Origin: Clostridiales bacterium
GTDB lineage: Bacteria; Bacillota; Clostridia; Oscillospirales; Acutalibacteraceae
Direction: 5' to 3'
NCBI GenBank assembly: GCA_021200075.1
Contig: JAJQGZ010000068.1
Span: forward strand, 1 to 10,774
DNA: 10,774 bases
Part shown: one piece after another, positions 1 through 8,096 of the stretch
Layout: the number at the start of each line of letters is the position of its first letter
Numbering within the stretch: the stretch's first letter is position 1
Translations under genes and position numbers: made by a program
The notes under the pieces: model-generated
What the model saw: only the letters and a program-made list of their open reading frames with translations
Told to the model about the DNA's origin: nothing
Database searches by the model: none

Positions 1-24
1 TTATTAAAGATATAATAATAAATG

Positions 25-62
25 AAGTGTGAAATCCTATTAAAATAGGGTATCACACTTTT
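25..62 (+). terminator. Hairpin followed by a short T-run, upstream of the MBOAT gene
   Basis: AAGTGTGA (25-32) pairs perfectly with TCACACTT (53-60). Inside it a second perfect stem, CCTAT (36-40) with ATAGG (45-49), closes a TAAA loop, and unpaired triplets lie between the stems. Only a short T-run (59-62) follows, so it would be a weak intrinsic terminator for a gene left of the window. A TATAAT match at 11-16 could be a -10 box whose transcript starts near 23. In that case the hairpin would sit at the extreme 5' end of the MBOAT mRNA and act as a 5' stabiliser or attenuator. The matching -35 region would lie outside the window, so the two readings cannot be separated here. Confidence 0.45.
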
Positions 63-90
63 GTATATATAAAATAAAAAAGGAGAAAAA

Positions 91-1505
91 ATGGTTTTCA
101 GCAGTTTGGGATTTTTGTTTCGCTTCCTACCGTTGGTGCTCATTGCGTATTTTATAGTTCCGAGAAAATGGCGAAACTTTGTATTATTCCTTTTCAGTTT
201 AATATTTTATGCGTGAGGCGAGCCGATATATGTCGTTTTGATGATTATTTCCACAATTGTCGACTACACGGTTGGGCGAGTTATCGAAAAGGCGCAGGAA
301 ACCGACAACAGAAAAAAGCGAAGATTGCCCTTATCTGTTCGCTGGTTATCAATCTTTCCCTACTCGGCGTATTCAAGTACCTTGATTTTTTCATCGAAAC
401 AATCAATTATCTGACGCCTCTTGACCTTGCGACTGCGGATTTGTCACTGCCGATAGGAATATTTTTTTTACACATTCCAGACAATGTCGTATTCAATTGA
501 TGTGTACAGAAAAGATGCAAAAGCACAGAGGAATTTCATCTCTTTCGGAGCATATGTTTCATCATTCCCTCAGCTTATTGCAGGCCCTGTTGTAAGATAC
601 CAAATGGTTGCAAAGGAAATTGAAAACAGACGGGAAACGGTTGACGATTTTTGCATACGGCGTTCAGCGATTCTCAATAGGTCTTGCAAAAAAGGTGCTG
701 ATAGCAAACCAGGTAGGCGATATTTGGAGCGAAATATCCGTAATGTCAACCGACAATCTCAGTACGCTGACAGCTTGGGTCGGTATCCTCGCTTTCACCT
801 TACAGATATACTTTGACTTTTCCGGATACTCGGATATGGCTATAGGACTTGGAAGAATGTTCGGCTTTCACTTCCTGGAAAATTTTGAGCATCCGTATGA
901 ATCAAAGAGCATTACCGAATTTTGGAGAAGATGGCATATTTCAATGGGAACCTGGTTCAGGGAATATGTGTACATACCGCTCGGCGGTAACCGCAAGGGC
1001 AAATTAAAGTGGCTGAGAAATATTTTTATAGTATGGTTTTTAACAGACCTTTGGCACGGCGCATCGTGGAATTTTGTACTGTGGGGACTGTATTACGGTT
1101 TAATACTTGTTATTGAAAAGCTGATACTCGGCAAGGTACTTAAAAAGCTGCCCGCCGTTTTCACCCACATATATACTCTTGTCCTCGTTATGCTCGGCTG
1201 GGCAATATTCTCCTATGCGGATATGCCTGACGGCATGGGATATTTATCCGCCTTATTCGGCTTAGGCTCAGAGGGTATGTGGGACAGCACGGGAATTTAT
1301 CTCCTGTCAACAAACGCAGTTTTGCTGATCGTCGCCTGCGTCGGCTCTACATCACTTATACAAAAGCTGGCAAAAGTAAAGCACTTGCAAACATAACGGC
1401 GTAAAAAATGCTATATCATGGGTAGGAGTTCCGGTTTTGATAATATTGTCCGTAGCATTTCTTGTAAGTTCGTCATACAATCCGTTTTTGTATTTCAGAT
1501 TTTGA
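91..1505 (+). pseudogene. MBOAT-family O-acyltransferase (AlgI-like), broken by a stop codon and several frameshifts
   Basis: Membrane-bound O-acyltransferases of the AlgI group move acetyl groups across the membrane to extracellular polysaccharide. The gene starts at ATG 91 after AGGAG (81-85). It reads as an MBOAT only if several lesions are undone: TGA at 214-216 where the family has Trp (context FYA-stop-GEP); one base lost in A6 at 312-317; one base gained in T8 at 462-469; one base gained in T5 at 648-652; and a net +1 change between about 1370 and 1398. The restored product is about 470 residues, normal for the family, and ends in the typical SYNPFLYFRF (stop 1503-1505). Conserved blocks survive in pieces: PQLIAGPVVRY, GLAKKVLIAN, DFSGYSDMA, FWRRWHIS and LWHGASWNFVLWG, which carries the presumed catalytic His. 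The longest open piece (about 650-1396) holds the catalytic half but lacks the N-terminal membrane segments. The stop codon overlaps the Shine-Dalgarno site of the DHHW gene, as expected for a coupled pair. Confidence 0.85.
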
Positions 1506-1515
1506 GGAGGAGATT

Positions 1516-2657
1516 ATGGGTAAAAAAGTAACCATTGCAATTTTCTGCATTATTTTATCGGTGTTTACAGCTGTATCCGCTTTGAAGCCCAATACGGAAA
1601 TTTCCGCCAGAGAAAGAAGAGTCCTTGAAACTATGCCGGATATTAATTCGTACGACATAATGGACGGTACTTTTCAGGAAACCTTTGAAAACTATGTAAA
1701 CGACCAATTTTTCCTCAGAAATTCGTGGGTGGATTTTGCCACACAAATGCAAATACTCATCGGTAAAAAAGATATAAACGGTGTTTACATCGGTGAAGAT
1801 GATTATCTGATAGAAAAATATACCGACGAGGATTTTGACGAAGAAATTGTTGAGAACAATATTTATGTGCTTGCCGATTTCTTAAACGAGATGACGGATA
1901 CTTACGGAAAGGAAACTGTGGATTTTTTAACCGTTCCGGCAAAAGCTTGCGTATTGACCGATTACCTGCCTGAAAATGCATATAGCTACCCGGAGGAAGA
2001 AATTACCAATGCAATTTGCGATTTATTAAACGAGCCGGAAATTCATACGGATTTTACCGAAACGCTGTCAGAACATCAGGACGAATATATATATTACAGA
2101 ACCGACCACCACTGGACAACCCTCGGCGCATACTATGCCTATGCCGAATTTGCCGACAAAAAAGGTTATGAGGTGCAGCCGTTAAATGCCTTTGAAAAGG
2201 AAATGGTGAGCGACAGCTTTTACGGAACAACATACAACAAGCTCAGTTTGAGCGTTGAAAGCGACACGGTGGAAATATATCACAGCGAAGCGGAAAACGG
2301 TATTACTGTTGACCAAAACGACGGCGAAATAGTATCTGACAGCTTCTACTTTTCCGATATGGTGGAGGACGAGGATTATTATCAGGTATTTTTCGGCGGT
2401 AATACGGAAAAAATTGTGATAACCACATCTGCGAATCGGGACGGACTTTGCTGCTATTAAAGGACTCGTTTGCAAACTGCTTTGTTCCGTTTATAGCAGG
2501 AGAATATGACACAATTATAATGTACGACCTGCGTGAAGTCGGAGATACGATTGATGTCCTTTTGGACGAATACGGCGAAAGCATAACGGATGTTTTGATA
2601 ATGTACAATACAGAGAAATTTATGGAAACGGATTCCATTGATTTATTGGCTTATTGA
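1516..2657 (+). pseudogene. DHHW-family (AlgX/AlgJ-like) polysaccharide O-acetylation protein, frameshifted
   Basis: This is the usual partner of an AlgI-type MBOAT: an SGNH-like, membrane-anchored extracytoplasmic protein thought to place acetyl groups on exported glycans. It starts at ATG 1516 behind AGGAGGAG (1505-1512). Residues about 5-23 form an N-terminal signal anchor. The hallmark DHHW motif is at residues 197-200 (from nt 2104). The frame stops at TAA 2458-2460 after 314 codons. Family-like sequence resumes in the next frame (LLLLKDSFANCFVPF, from about 2445) and ends at TGA 2655-2657. One base appears lost at about 2437-2447, in a G-rich stretch. The restored protein is about 380 residues, normal for the family. 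In AlgX-type enzymes the Asp-His pair works with a serine in a later block, here probably the Ser of KDSF, which lies after the frameshift. The 314-residue product should therefore be inactive. Confidence 0.85.
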
Positions 2658-2698
2658 CCGAAAAAGAATTTCCGTATAAAGCAAATATGTATAATATA

Positions 2699-2744
2699 AA
2701 ACCGCTTATACTCCCCTACTTTCGGGAATATAGGCGGTTTTAAT
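2699..2744. terminator. Bidirectional intrinsic terminator between convergent units
   Basis: The left arm, AAACCGC plus TTATACTCCC (2699-2715), pairs with GGGAATATAGGCGGTTT (2724-2740) across an 8-nt loop, with one G-U pair and one mismatch. A T-rich tract follows on the + strand (2738-2753), and the arm's own AAA plus upstream A/T sequence gives a U-run on the - strand. It lies 40 bases after the DHHW stop and just past the end of the minus-strand operon (stop 2752), so it probably ends transcription from both sides. Confidence 0.8.
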
Positions 2745-2751
2745 TTGTTTT

Positions 2752-3156
2752 TTAATTATCCGATTGGGATTTAAAAACAAGCTTTACAGGATTTTTTTTA
2801 TTAAATTTTTCAAGCTCTTCATTAAGCTGTTTAAGCTCGTCTTCGTTAATCGGTTGCTGTTCCTCAGGATAGTCCCAGCGTTCAAACGGATCATCACGGG
2901 TGCAGAGCATTTTGCCGTCTGAAAGAACCCAGGGGAAAACAAGAATTTTCCTTTTATTTTTGACATAAAAGAGCGTGCCGCTGCTCCCCTTTGAGACATT
3001 TTTAAAATATATAAGTCCCTTTGCCTCTTTCATTATAATCCTTATTTGCTGATCCGGCGGAAGATTGCGAAACTGCCGTCTGTTGATAAGAGGAAATGCG
3101 ATTATTCCCATAAGAAGTATTACAACAACAAGAATAACTATCTGTAAAGGAGTCAT
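2752..3156 (-). CDS. Unrecognised small membrane-anchored protein (134 aa)
   Basis: I do not recognise this family. An N-terminal hydrophobic helix (about residues 4-24) contains no internal charges and is followed by Arg-Arg, so it looks like a signal anchor with a cytoplasmic tail. The soluble part is mixed alpha/beta-looking sequence: an EAKGLIYFKN segment, a Gly/Ser-rich turn, a KNKRKILVFPW stretch, then an acidic Glu/Asn/Gln-rich helix (about 100-122) and a basic end. The ATG (3156-3154) overlaps the TAA of the mannosidase by one base (TAATG), so translation is probably coupled. The upstream GGGGTG is only a weak Shine-Dalgarno match. It is the last gene of the unit, before the bidirectional terminator. 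Coupling suggests co-expression with the mannosidase, but gives no direct function. Confidence 0.8.
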   Translation of the reverse strand: MTPLQIVILVVVILLMGIIAFPLINRRQFRNLPPDQQIRIIMKEAKGLIYFKNVSKGSSGTLFYVKNKRKILVFPWVLSDGKMLCTRDDPFERWDYPEEQQPINEDELKQLNEELEKFNKKNPVKLVFKSQSDN

Positions 3157-6080
3157 TATTTCACCCCGATTGTTATTATTTCAAACGGATTATATTCTAT
3201 AACATCGGTTTCACCGATAACATCCTCAAGCATATTGAGGAGCTTAACCTTATTTTTAAGCTTGATTTTGCCGCTGCAGCCGTCCTGCTCGGAAAGCCTT
3301 ATAACGGTCATCTCTCCGTTTTCGGAATGTTTCATAGCCTGGAGATAAAGCGGTTGATAGGTTTCGCCGTCATAATGAACATCCGACTTGATAAGAGGCA
3401 CATTGTACTGATATGCAAGTTTATTTGCTCCTGCCTTAACAGGGTCGCCACAATGAGGGAAAATCATATAGCAGAAATCGTGAATGCCTATATCTCCGGT
3501 AACATCGGGGCGTTCCGTAGCGCGAAGAAGTGAAAGGGACATATTGTTCTCGTCAAAACCGATACTGTATTTGCCGTCGTTAATCAGCGATATACCTGCG
3601 TCGGTCTGAGAAATATCAGCCCATTTATGGTGGCAGACCTCGAATCTCGCCTGCTGCCAAGTGGTGTTCTTATGAGTATCTCGTTCGATAAATCCTGCCG
3701 AAGTGTCGCAAAGAGCCTTGTGTGAAAGAACATTGCAGGTAAATTCCGCCTTTGCAAGCTTATGCTTTTCGTTCCAGTCAACGATATTTTCGACCTCTAC
3801 TCCCCTGCTTTTACTGAAAAATCTGATTAACATTGTCCAACTTGATTTTTCAGTTGCAAGAACGGTTTTAAACACCGCACACTGAGAATCGACACGAAGA
3901 AGCGAAAGCGGTTCTTTTACGAAAACGGGGAGTTCTTTATCTCTGCAATTGGGAAGAATATCCCAAGCATCATAATTTCCGGGGCAATCGGAATATATTT
4001 TAAGCTTATTAAAATCGCCGCTTACCCATTCACGGTCAAGCTCTTTGTCATAAAGAGAAGCAAAAGAACCGTCGGGATTAAGCTTTGCAATATAATACGG
4101 AGTTTCAATATCTCCGTCTGTTTTTATCCAAGAACCGTCGTCATCGCTTTTTTGAATACTGCCGGATGAAAGAGCGGAAATATCGGGTACCGCCCAAAAT
4201 CCGTTTTCACCGCAACGAAAATCGTTTCCGCTGTTATCGGGAATAAACGTGAGAGCGTCACGAGTAAAATTAAGGGTATTAAAATATTTGTCGCCCGAGC
4301 CGATAATTTTATCAAGCGCCGTTTCAATCTCGGCATAATCATTCATTGCATCCTCGTAGACGGGATGAATGTGAGAACCCGGAAGAATATCGTGGAACTG
4401 ATTAATGAGAAACTTTTTGTAAAGCTCTGTAATTTCCTGAGTATTGTCAATACCTCTCAAAACGGAAATTATCTCGGCATTCCTGATTTTGTTTTCAAGG
4501 CGTCTGTTAGCTCTTTTCAGTTCAGACTTTGTGGTGAAAGTGCCACGGTGCATTTCAAGATAAAGCTCGCCGTCCCAGGTTTCGAGAGAAGCGTTATCTT
4601 TCAAATTCTTATCCAAAAACTCTGCGCCGCCCATATGCTCGCACTTTGGCATAATCGAAAGCTTATTAAAACGGTGCATAAGCTCTATCATTTCCTCAGT
4701 ACAGCCGGAACCGCCGTCGCCGTAGCCGAACATATTCATAGTTTGCCCGCCGCTGTCCTTGTCGATATACGCTTCCCAATTTTCCTGAATCTGCGAGGGC
4801 ATATTCCACGTTATGAAATGGGTGGGCGGAACACAGGCGTAAACGCTGCTGCCGTCAATACCCTTCCAAATAAAATTATTATGCGGAAAGCGGTTTGTAT
4901 CATTCCATGTGGACATTTTATTTGAAACAAAATAATCCACACCGCTCTTTTTGAGTATTTGAGGAAGTATCCAGCTGCTGCCGAAAACATCGGGCAACCA
5001 AGCATTATTTACACGCTTACCGAACATTCTCTGATATGTAAGCTGACCGTAGAGACACTGCCTTACAAGGGATTCGGCGCAGGGAATGTTACAATCGGGT
5101 TCAACATACATTGCGCCGACAGGCTCAAACTGACCGGATGCAATCTTTTCTTTAAGCTCGGCAAAAACATCGGGATAATATTTTTCAAGCGTTTCGTACA
5201 CATATGGCTGTGTATGCGTATATTTAAAATCGGGGTACTTATCCATAAGACGAAGCTGGATAAGAACGGTACGCAAATTTTTCTGCACCGAATGAATCCT
5301 GCGCCAATAATAAGCTATATCAAGATGCGAATGTGCAATAAGAGCTACATCCCCGTTACCCTTATATGTGTCGTTTGCAAATACCACATCATTAAGATAC
5401 TTTTGACATTCGTCAACACCGTCGAGATTATCGGAATCGAAGTCAATAAAATTCATAGCATTATTAAGCTCTTTATTGAGAAATGCTCTGTAGTCCTCGT
5501 TAAAAAGCTCGCTGTCGGCAATATCGAGAAGAAGCTCAAAATCCCATACAAGATCCTGCACTTTATGATTAACCGTGCATATATACGCACCCTCGAATAT
5601 TTGACGGCATCCTCTTACCGAAAGAGATTCCGGATTTCGTTCATCATCGGGCTTTGAACGATTGTAGCCCATCATATCAAAATGAAGCGTTTGACTGTCG
5701 TCTACATACGGCGAAAGAAGCATTCTCTCCCTGTTAGGGTCTACACCGCCTATATATTTGCCGTTTACTTTGACGATAATTTCCGCAGCGGTTTTGAGCG
5801 AGAACCAAAGCTCTTTGCCTCTAAGCTCCTTTAGAATATCAACATCTGCTTTTATAAAAGCCGTTCCATCCGGAGTAAAATACATATCGCCCTTTTTAAG
5901 TGGACGGTAATCCTCTGAATAATATTCAAAATTCATCTCCGACACCTGACGGGCATCACGAATCATAAGATTTTCAATTTCCCACTTAGAATCATAAATG
6001 TATCTTTTAAGCCAGCCGAAACGCAGACGAGTCCATTCCTCGGGACGCATAGAGCGTCTTACAACCTTAATATGTGCCAA
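3156..6080 (-). CDS. GH38 alpha-mannosidase, cytosolic
   Basis: This is a retaining, Zn-dependent glycoside hydrolase of family 38, expected to release alpha-linked mannose from oligosaccharides. There is no signal peptide, so it should act in the cytoplasm on imported glycans. The N-terminal region (about 1-240) is a beta-rich accessory domain. The catalytic domain begins at the zinc-site motif AHSHLD (His252, Asp254). The predicted nucleophile is Asp364 in WLPDVFG. GYGDGGSG follows at about 452-459. His511 in LYLEMHRGTFT is the likely last zinc ligand, and NQFHDILPGS (about 560-569) is the conserved middle-domain block. The rest is the C-terminal beta-sandwich region. At 974 residues it is near the usual length of about 1000. 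The start is TTG at 6080-6078, supported by AAGGAGGG (6087-6094), which overlaps the stop of the NifU-like gene; the first ATG is ten codons further in and has no comparable site. The natural linkage specificity cannot be read from sequence. Confidence 0.93.
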   Translation of the reverse strand: MAHIKVVRRSMRPEEWTRLRFGWLKRYIYDSKWEIENLMIRDARQVSEMNFEYYSEDYRPLKKGDMYFTPDGTAFIKADVDILKELRGKELWFSLKTAAEIIVKVNGKYIGGVDPNRERMLLSPYVDDSQTLHFDMMGYNRSKPDDERNPESLSVRGCRQIFEGAYICTVNHKVQDLVWDFELLLDIADSELFNEDYRAFLNKELNNAMNFIDFDSDNLDGVDECQKYLNDVVFANDTYKGNGDVALIAHSHLDIAYYWRRIHSVQKNLRTVLIQLRLMDKYPDFKYTHTQPYVYETLEKYYPDVFAELKEKIASGQFEPVGAMYVEPDCNIPCAESLVRQCLYGQLTYQRMFGKRVNNAWLPDVFGSSWILPQILKKSGVDYFVSNKMSTWNDTNRFPHNNFIWKGIDGSSVYACVPPTHFITWNMPSQIQENWEAYIDKDSGGQTMNMFGYGDGGSGCTEEMIELMHRFNKLSIMPKCEHMGGAEFLDKNLKDNASLETWDGELYLEMHRGTFTTKSELKRANRRLENKIRNAEIISVLRGIDNTQEITELYKKFLINQFHDILPGSHIHPVYEDAMNDYAEIETALDKIIGSGDKYFNTLNFTRDALTFIPDNSGNDFRCGENGFWAVPDISALSSGSIQKSDDDGSWIKTDGDIETPYYIAKLNPDGSFASLYDKELDREWVSGDFNKLKIYSDCPGNYDAWDILPNCRDKELPVFVKEPLSLLRVDSQCAVFKTVLATEKSSWTMLIRFFSKSRGVEVENIVDWNEKHKLAKAEFTCNVLSHKALCDTSAGFIERDTHKNTTWQQARFEVCHHKWADISQTDAGISLINDGKYSIGFDENNMSLSLLRATERPDVTGDIGIHDFCYMIFPHCGDPVKAGANKLAYQYNVPLIKSDVHYDGETYQPLYLQAMKHSENGEMTVIRLSEQDGCSGKIKLKNKVKLLNMLEDVIGETDVIEYNPFEIITIGVK

Positions 6081-6092
6081 TGAAGTCCCTCC

Positions 6093-6335
6093 TTACACAT
6101 CCTGGAAATAGGGCTTTTTGCGAACCGCCCTGACCTTTACTTCTGTATTCAAATCATTTTTTATTTGCTGTTCAATCCAATCGGTACAGCGATGTAAAAT
6201 AAGACACTTTGAACATTCTCCCCTGAATAAAAGCTTCAGCTCGTTTGAATCAAGAGATATAAATTCCACCCAGCCGCCGTCGCCCTGAAGCTTTGGCTGC
6301 AAAACCGATTGAACATAATCCTGAATATTATCCAT
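6093..6335 (-). CDS. NifU-like C-terminal domain protein (80 aa)
   Basis: This small stand-alone NifU C-terminal-type domain matches the family in the order (L)QPKLQGDGGWVEF (DGG at residues 19-21), a beta strand, GECSKC (Cys41 and Cys44, the CxxC cluster ligand pair), then an amphipathic helix. Members of the family hold or deliver Fe-S clusters, usually through the CxxC of a dimer. Unlike typical members, CSKC is followed by LILHRC, giving a third cysteine at 50, and the C-terminus is short and basic. ATG 6335 is preceded by GGAGG (6340-6344). The gene sits 40 bases after pgcA, and its stop overlaps the Shine-Dalgarno site of the mannosidase, so it is inside the operon. Neither neighbour is a known Fe-S enzyme, so the client is unclear. 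The fold assignment is firm; a scaffold or carrier role is inferred. Confidence 0.85.
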   Translation of the reverse strand: MDNIQDYVQSVLQPKLQGDGGWVEFISLDSNELKLLFRGECSKCLILHRCTDWIEQQIKNDLNTEVKVRAVRKKPYFQDV

Positions 6336-6375
6336 AGCGCCTCCAATAAATAATATAGTTAAAACAATGATTAAC

Positions 6376-8010
6376 TTACATACTTTTAATAATTGATTTA
6401 ATACTGCTTCTTATTTTTTCAAGCCTTTTCTGTGCATCCTTTGCAGACGGCTCTACAATTGAGTAATAAACCTTGATTTTAGGCTCTGTTCCGGACGGAC
6501 GAACAGCAAGCCACGAGCCGTCCGACCAGATATATTTAAGCACATTTTCCTTTGGCAGATCATCTATACCCTTTGAATAATCGAGTACCTTTTCAATACC
6601 GTCAAAAAGCGATGCTTCCTGCTCTCTAAAATAGGACATAAGCTTTTGTATCTTTTCCGCTCCGTCCTTGCCTTTAAGAACGAACGGGTCGAGAAAATCA
6701 AGATAATATCCGTATTCGTCATATATTTCGTTAAGACCGTCGACAAGAGTTTTACCCTGATTTTTATACCACGCAGCCATTTGACAAATGAGCATTGAGG
6801 AAACGACTGCGTCCTTATCCCTGGCGTGAGTACCGACAAGATAGCCATAGCTTTCCTCATAACCGATAACAAATTCCTTTTCGCAGTTTTGCTCGTATTG
6901 ATTTATTTTATCACCGATATACTTAAAGCCGGTAAGCGTTTCCTCAACCTGAAGCCCGAAGCTCCTGCCGATATTAGCGCCAAGCTCCGAGGTAACTATA
7001 GTTTTGATAAGCGTGGATTTTGGGCTAAGGGCCGGCTTTTTCATTGTAAGAACAAATTTAACAAGAAGCGCACCTGTTTGATTGCCCGTGAAAAGCTTAT
7101 AATCATCGCCGTCCTTTACTGCGATACCGACACGGTCACAGTCGGGATCTGTTCCGAGAACAAGGTCTGCGCCGATTTCCCTCGCTTTTTTAATAGCGAT
7201 TGTAAGAGCGTCTTTTTCCTCCGGATTGGGAGAACGAACGGTGGAAAAATTGCCGTCCGGAAGCTCCTGCTCTTTGACTACGGTAACATCAAGCCCCTCA
7301 AGCATACGCCTTACCGGGATATTGCCCGTACCGTGAAGAGGAGTATATACGATTTTAATATCACTTTTTTCTTCATAAAGAGACTGCTTTTTAACTTCAC
7401 TGAGGAATGCGTCAAACTCTTTTTCTCCGATATATTCAATAAGCTCAGCTTTACCCTGACCGAAAGGTATGGACGAATAATCATCAATACGGTTAATATA
7501 TTCGATTGCATTTTTCGCATCCAAGGTGCAAAACTGACAGCCCTTTGAATCGTACACCTTATAACCGTTATATTCCTTGGGATTATGCGAAGCGGTTATC
7601 ATAACTCCTGCACAGCAATTAAGATAGTGCGTTGTGAAAGACAATACAGGAACGGGAACTACGGTATCAAAAATAAATACTTTTATACCCTGAGAGGCAA
7701 AAATATCTGCGGCGGTTTTTGCAAAAAATGCGGAATTATTCCTTGTATCATAGGCAATCACTACCGAAATATCGCCGCTGTTTTGAGCCTTTAAATATCT
7801 TGCAAGACCGAGAGTGGCTTTGCCTACCGTGTATTTATTCATACGGTTTGAGCCTGCGCCCATAATTCCCCTGAGTCCGCCGGTACCGAAAGCAAGGTCT
7901 TTATAAAATCTGTCCTCGATTTCTTTATCACTTTCAAGAGCCGACAGCTCCGCCTTAGTATCCTCGTCGGCAAAGGTGAGCCAACTTTCATATTTTTCTC
8001 TGTAATCCAT
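6376..8010 (-). CDS. pgcA: Alpha-phosphoglucomutase / phosphohexomutase (PgcA-like)
   Basis: A cytosolic alpha-D-phosphohexomutase that interconverts glucose 1-phosphate and glucose 6-phosphate, and possibly mannose phosphates, through a phosphoserine. The best start is ATG 8010, which gives 544 residues. GAGGTG (8015-8020) lies correctly spaced before it, while an in-frame ATG at 8022 overlaps that site and is less likely. In order from that start: FGTGGLRGIMGAG near the N-terminus; the active-site TASHNP (Ser141); the Mg-binding GTDPDCDR (Asp288, Asp290, Asp292); the sugar-binding GYEESYG (about 383-389); and the phosphate-binding RPSGTEPK (from about 504). All four domains of the family are present, and the length fits the PgcA/PGM2-type group (about 550-580). 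It heads the unit with the NifU-like and mannosidase genes and would feed hexose phosphates into glycolysis or sugar-nucleotide synthesis. Glucose versus mannose preference is not certain. Confidence 0.92.
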   Translation of the reverse strand: MDYREKYESWLTFADEDTKAELSALESDKEIEDRFYKDLAFGTGGLRGIMGAGSNRMNKYTVGKATLGLARYLKAQNSGDISVVIAYDTRNNSAFFAKTAADIFASQGIKVFIFDTVVPVPVLSFTTHYLNCCAGVMITASHNPKEYNGYKVYDSKGCQFCTLDAKNAIEYINRIDDYSSIPFGQGKAELIEYIGEKEFDAFLSEVKKQSLYEEKSDIKIVYTPLHGTGNIPVRRMLEGLDVTVVKEQELPDGNFSTVRSPNPEEKDALTIAIKKAREIGADLVLGTDPDCDRVGIAVKDGDDYKLFTGNQTGALLVKFVLTMKKPALSPKSTLIKTIVTSELGANIGRSFGLQVEETLTGFKYIGDKINQYEQNCEKEFVIGYEESYGYLVGTHARDKDAVVSSMLICQMAAWYKNQGKTLVDGLNEIYDEYGYYLDFLDPFVLKGKDGAEKIQKLMSYFREQEASLFDGIEKVLDYSKGIDDLPKENVLKYIWSDGSWLAVRPSGTEPKIKVYYSIVEPSAKDAQKRLEKIRSSIKSIIKSM

Positions 8011-8061
8011 AAAGCACCTCATAATAATTGATTATATTTTATTTGAAAAGGTTATATCTGC

Positions 8062-8091
8062 ATTGTAGCACAAGCAAAGCAAAAATGCCAT
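8062..8091 (-). promoter_or_regulatory. Probable housekeeping promoter of the pgcA operon
   Basis: On the minus strand an extended -10, TGC-TACAAT (TACAAT at 8067-8062, TGC at 8070-8068), follows ATGGCA (8091-8086, 4 of 6 matches to the -35 consensus) with an 18-base spacer. Transcription would start near 8055, about 45 bases before the pgcA ATG. It lies in the 86-base gap between the RNA methyltransferase and pgcA, where no terminator hairpin is visible, so some read-through from the methyltransferase is also possible. Confidence 0.5.
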
Positions 8092-8096
8092 ACAAA

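Noticed and set aside
214..216. TGA in place of a conserved Trp in the MBOAT gene, suggesting a recoded UGA=Trp genetic code.
   Set aside because: The intact genes in the window use TGG for Trp and contain no in-frame TGA, and TGA serves as a natural stop (1503-1505, 2655-2657, yabQ). The gene also has several frameshifts, so a nonsense change or sequence error is simpler.
312..318. A AAA AAG heptamer in the zero frame of the MBOAT gene, exactly where a -1 shift restores the reading frame, as in programmed frameshifting.
   Set aside because: The fit is striking, but an upstream stop (214) and three later frame changes of other kinds would still block the product, no obvious stimulatory hairpin follows, and MBOAT genes are not known to need frameshifting. 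A lost base in the A-run is more likely.
2182..2638. Minus-strand open frames overlapping the DHHW gene.
   Set aside because: They overlap family-specific DHHW sequence on the other strand and have no ribosome site or recognisable domain.
4365..4925. Long plus-strand open frames (186 aa at 4365-4925, 232 aa at 4959-5657) opposite the mannosidase.
   Set aside because: They lie wholly antisense to a well-supported GH38 gene, show no family motifs, and look like reverse-frame shadows of its codon pattern.
6826..7548. A 240-aa plus-strand open frame opposite the phosphoglucomutase.
   Set aside because: It is antisense to the conserved catalytic part of pgcA, and its Lys/Phe/Ile-rich sequence matches nothing I recognise.
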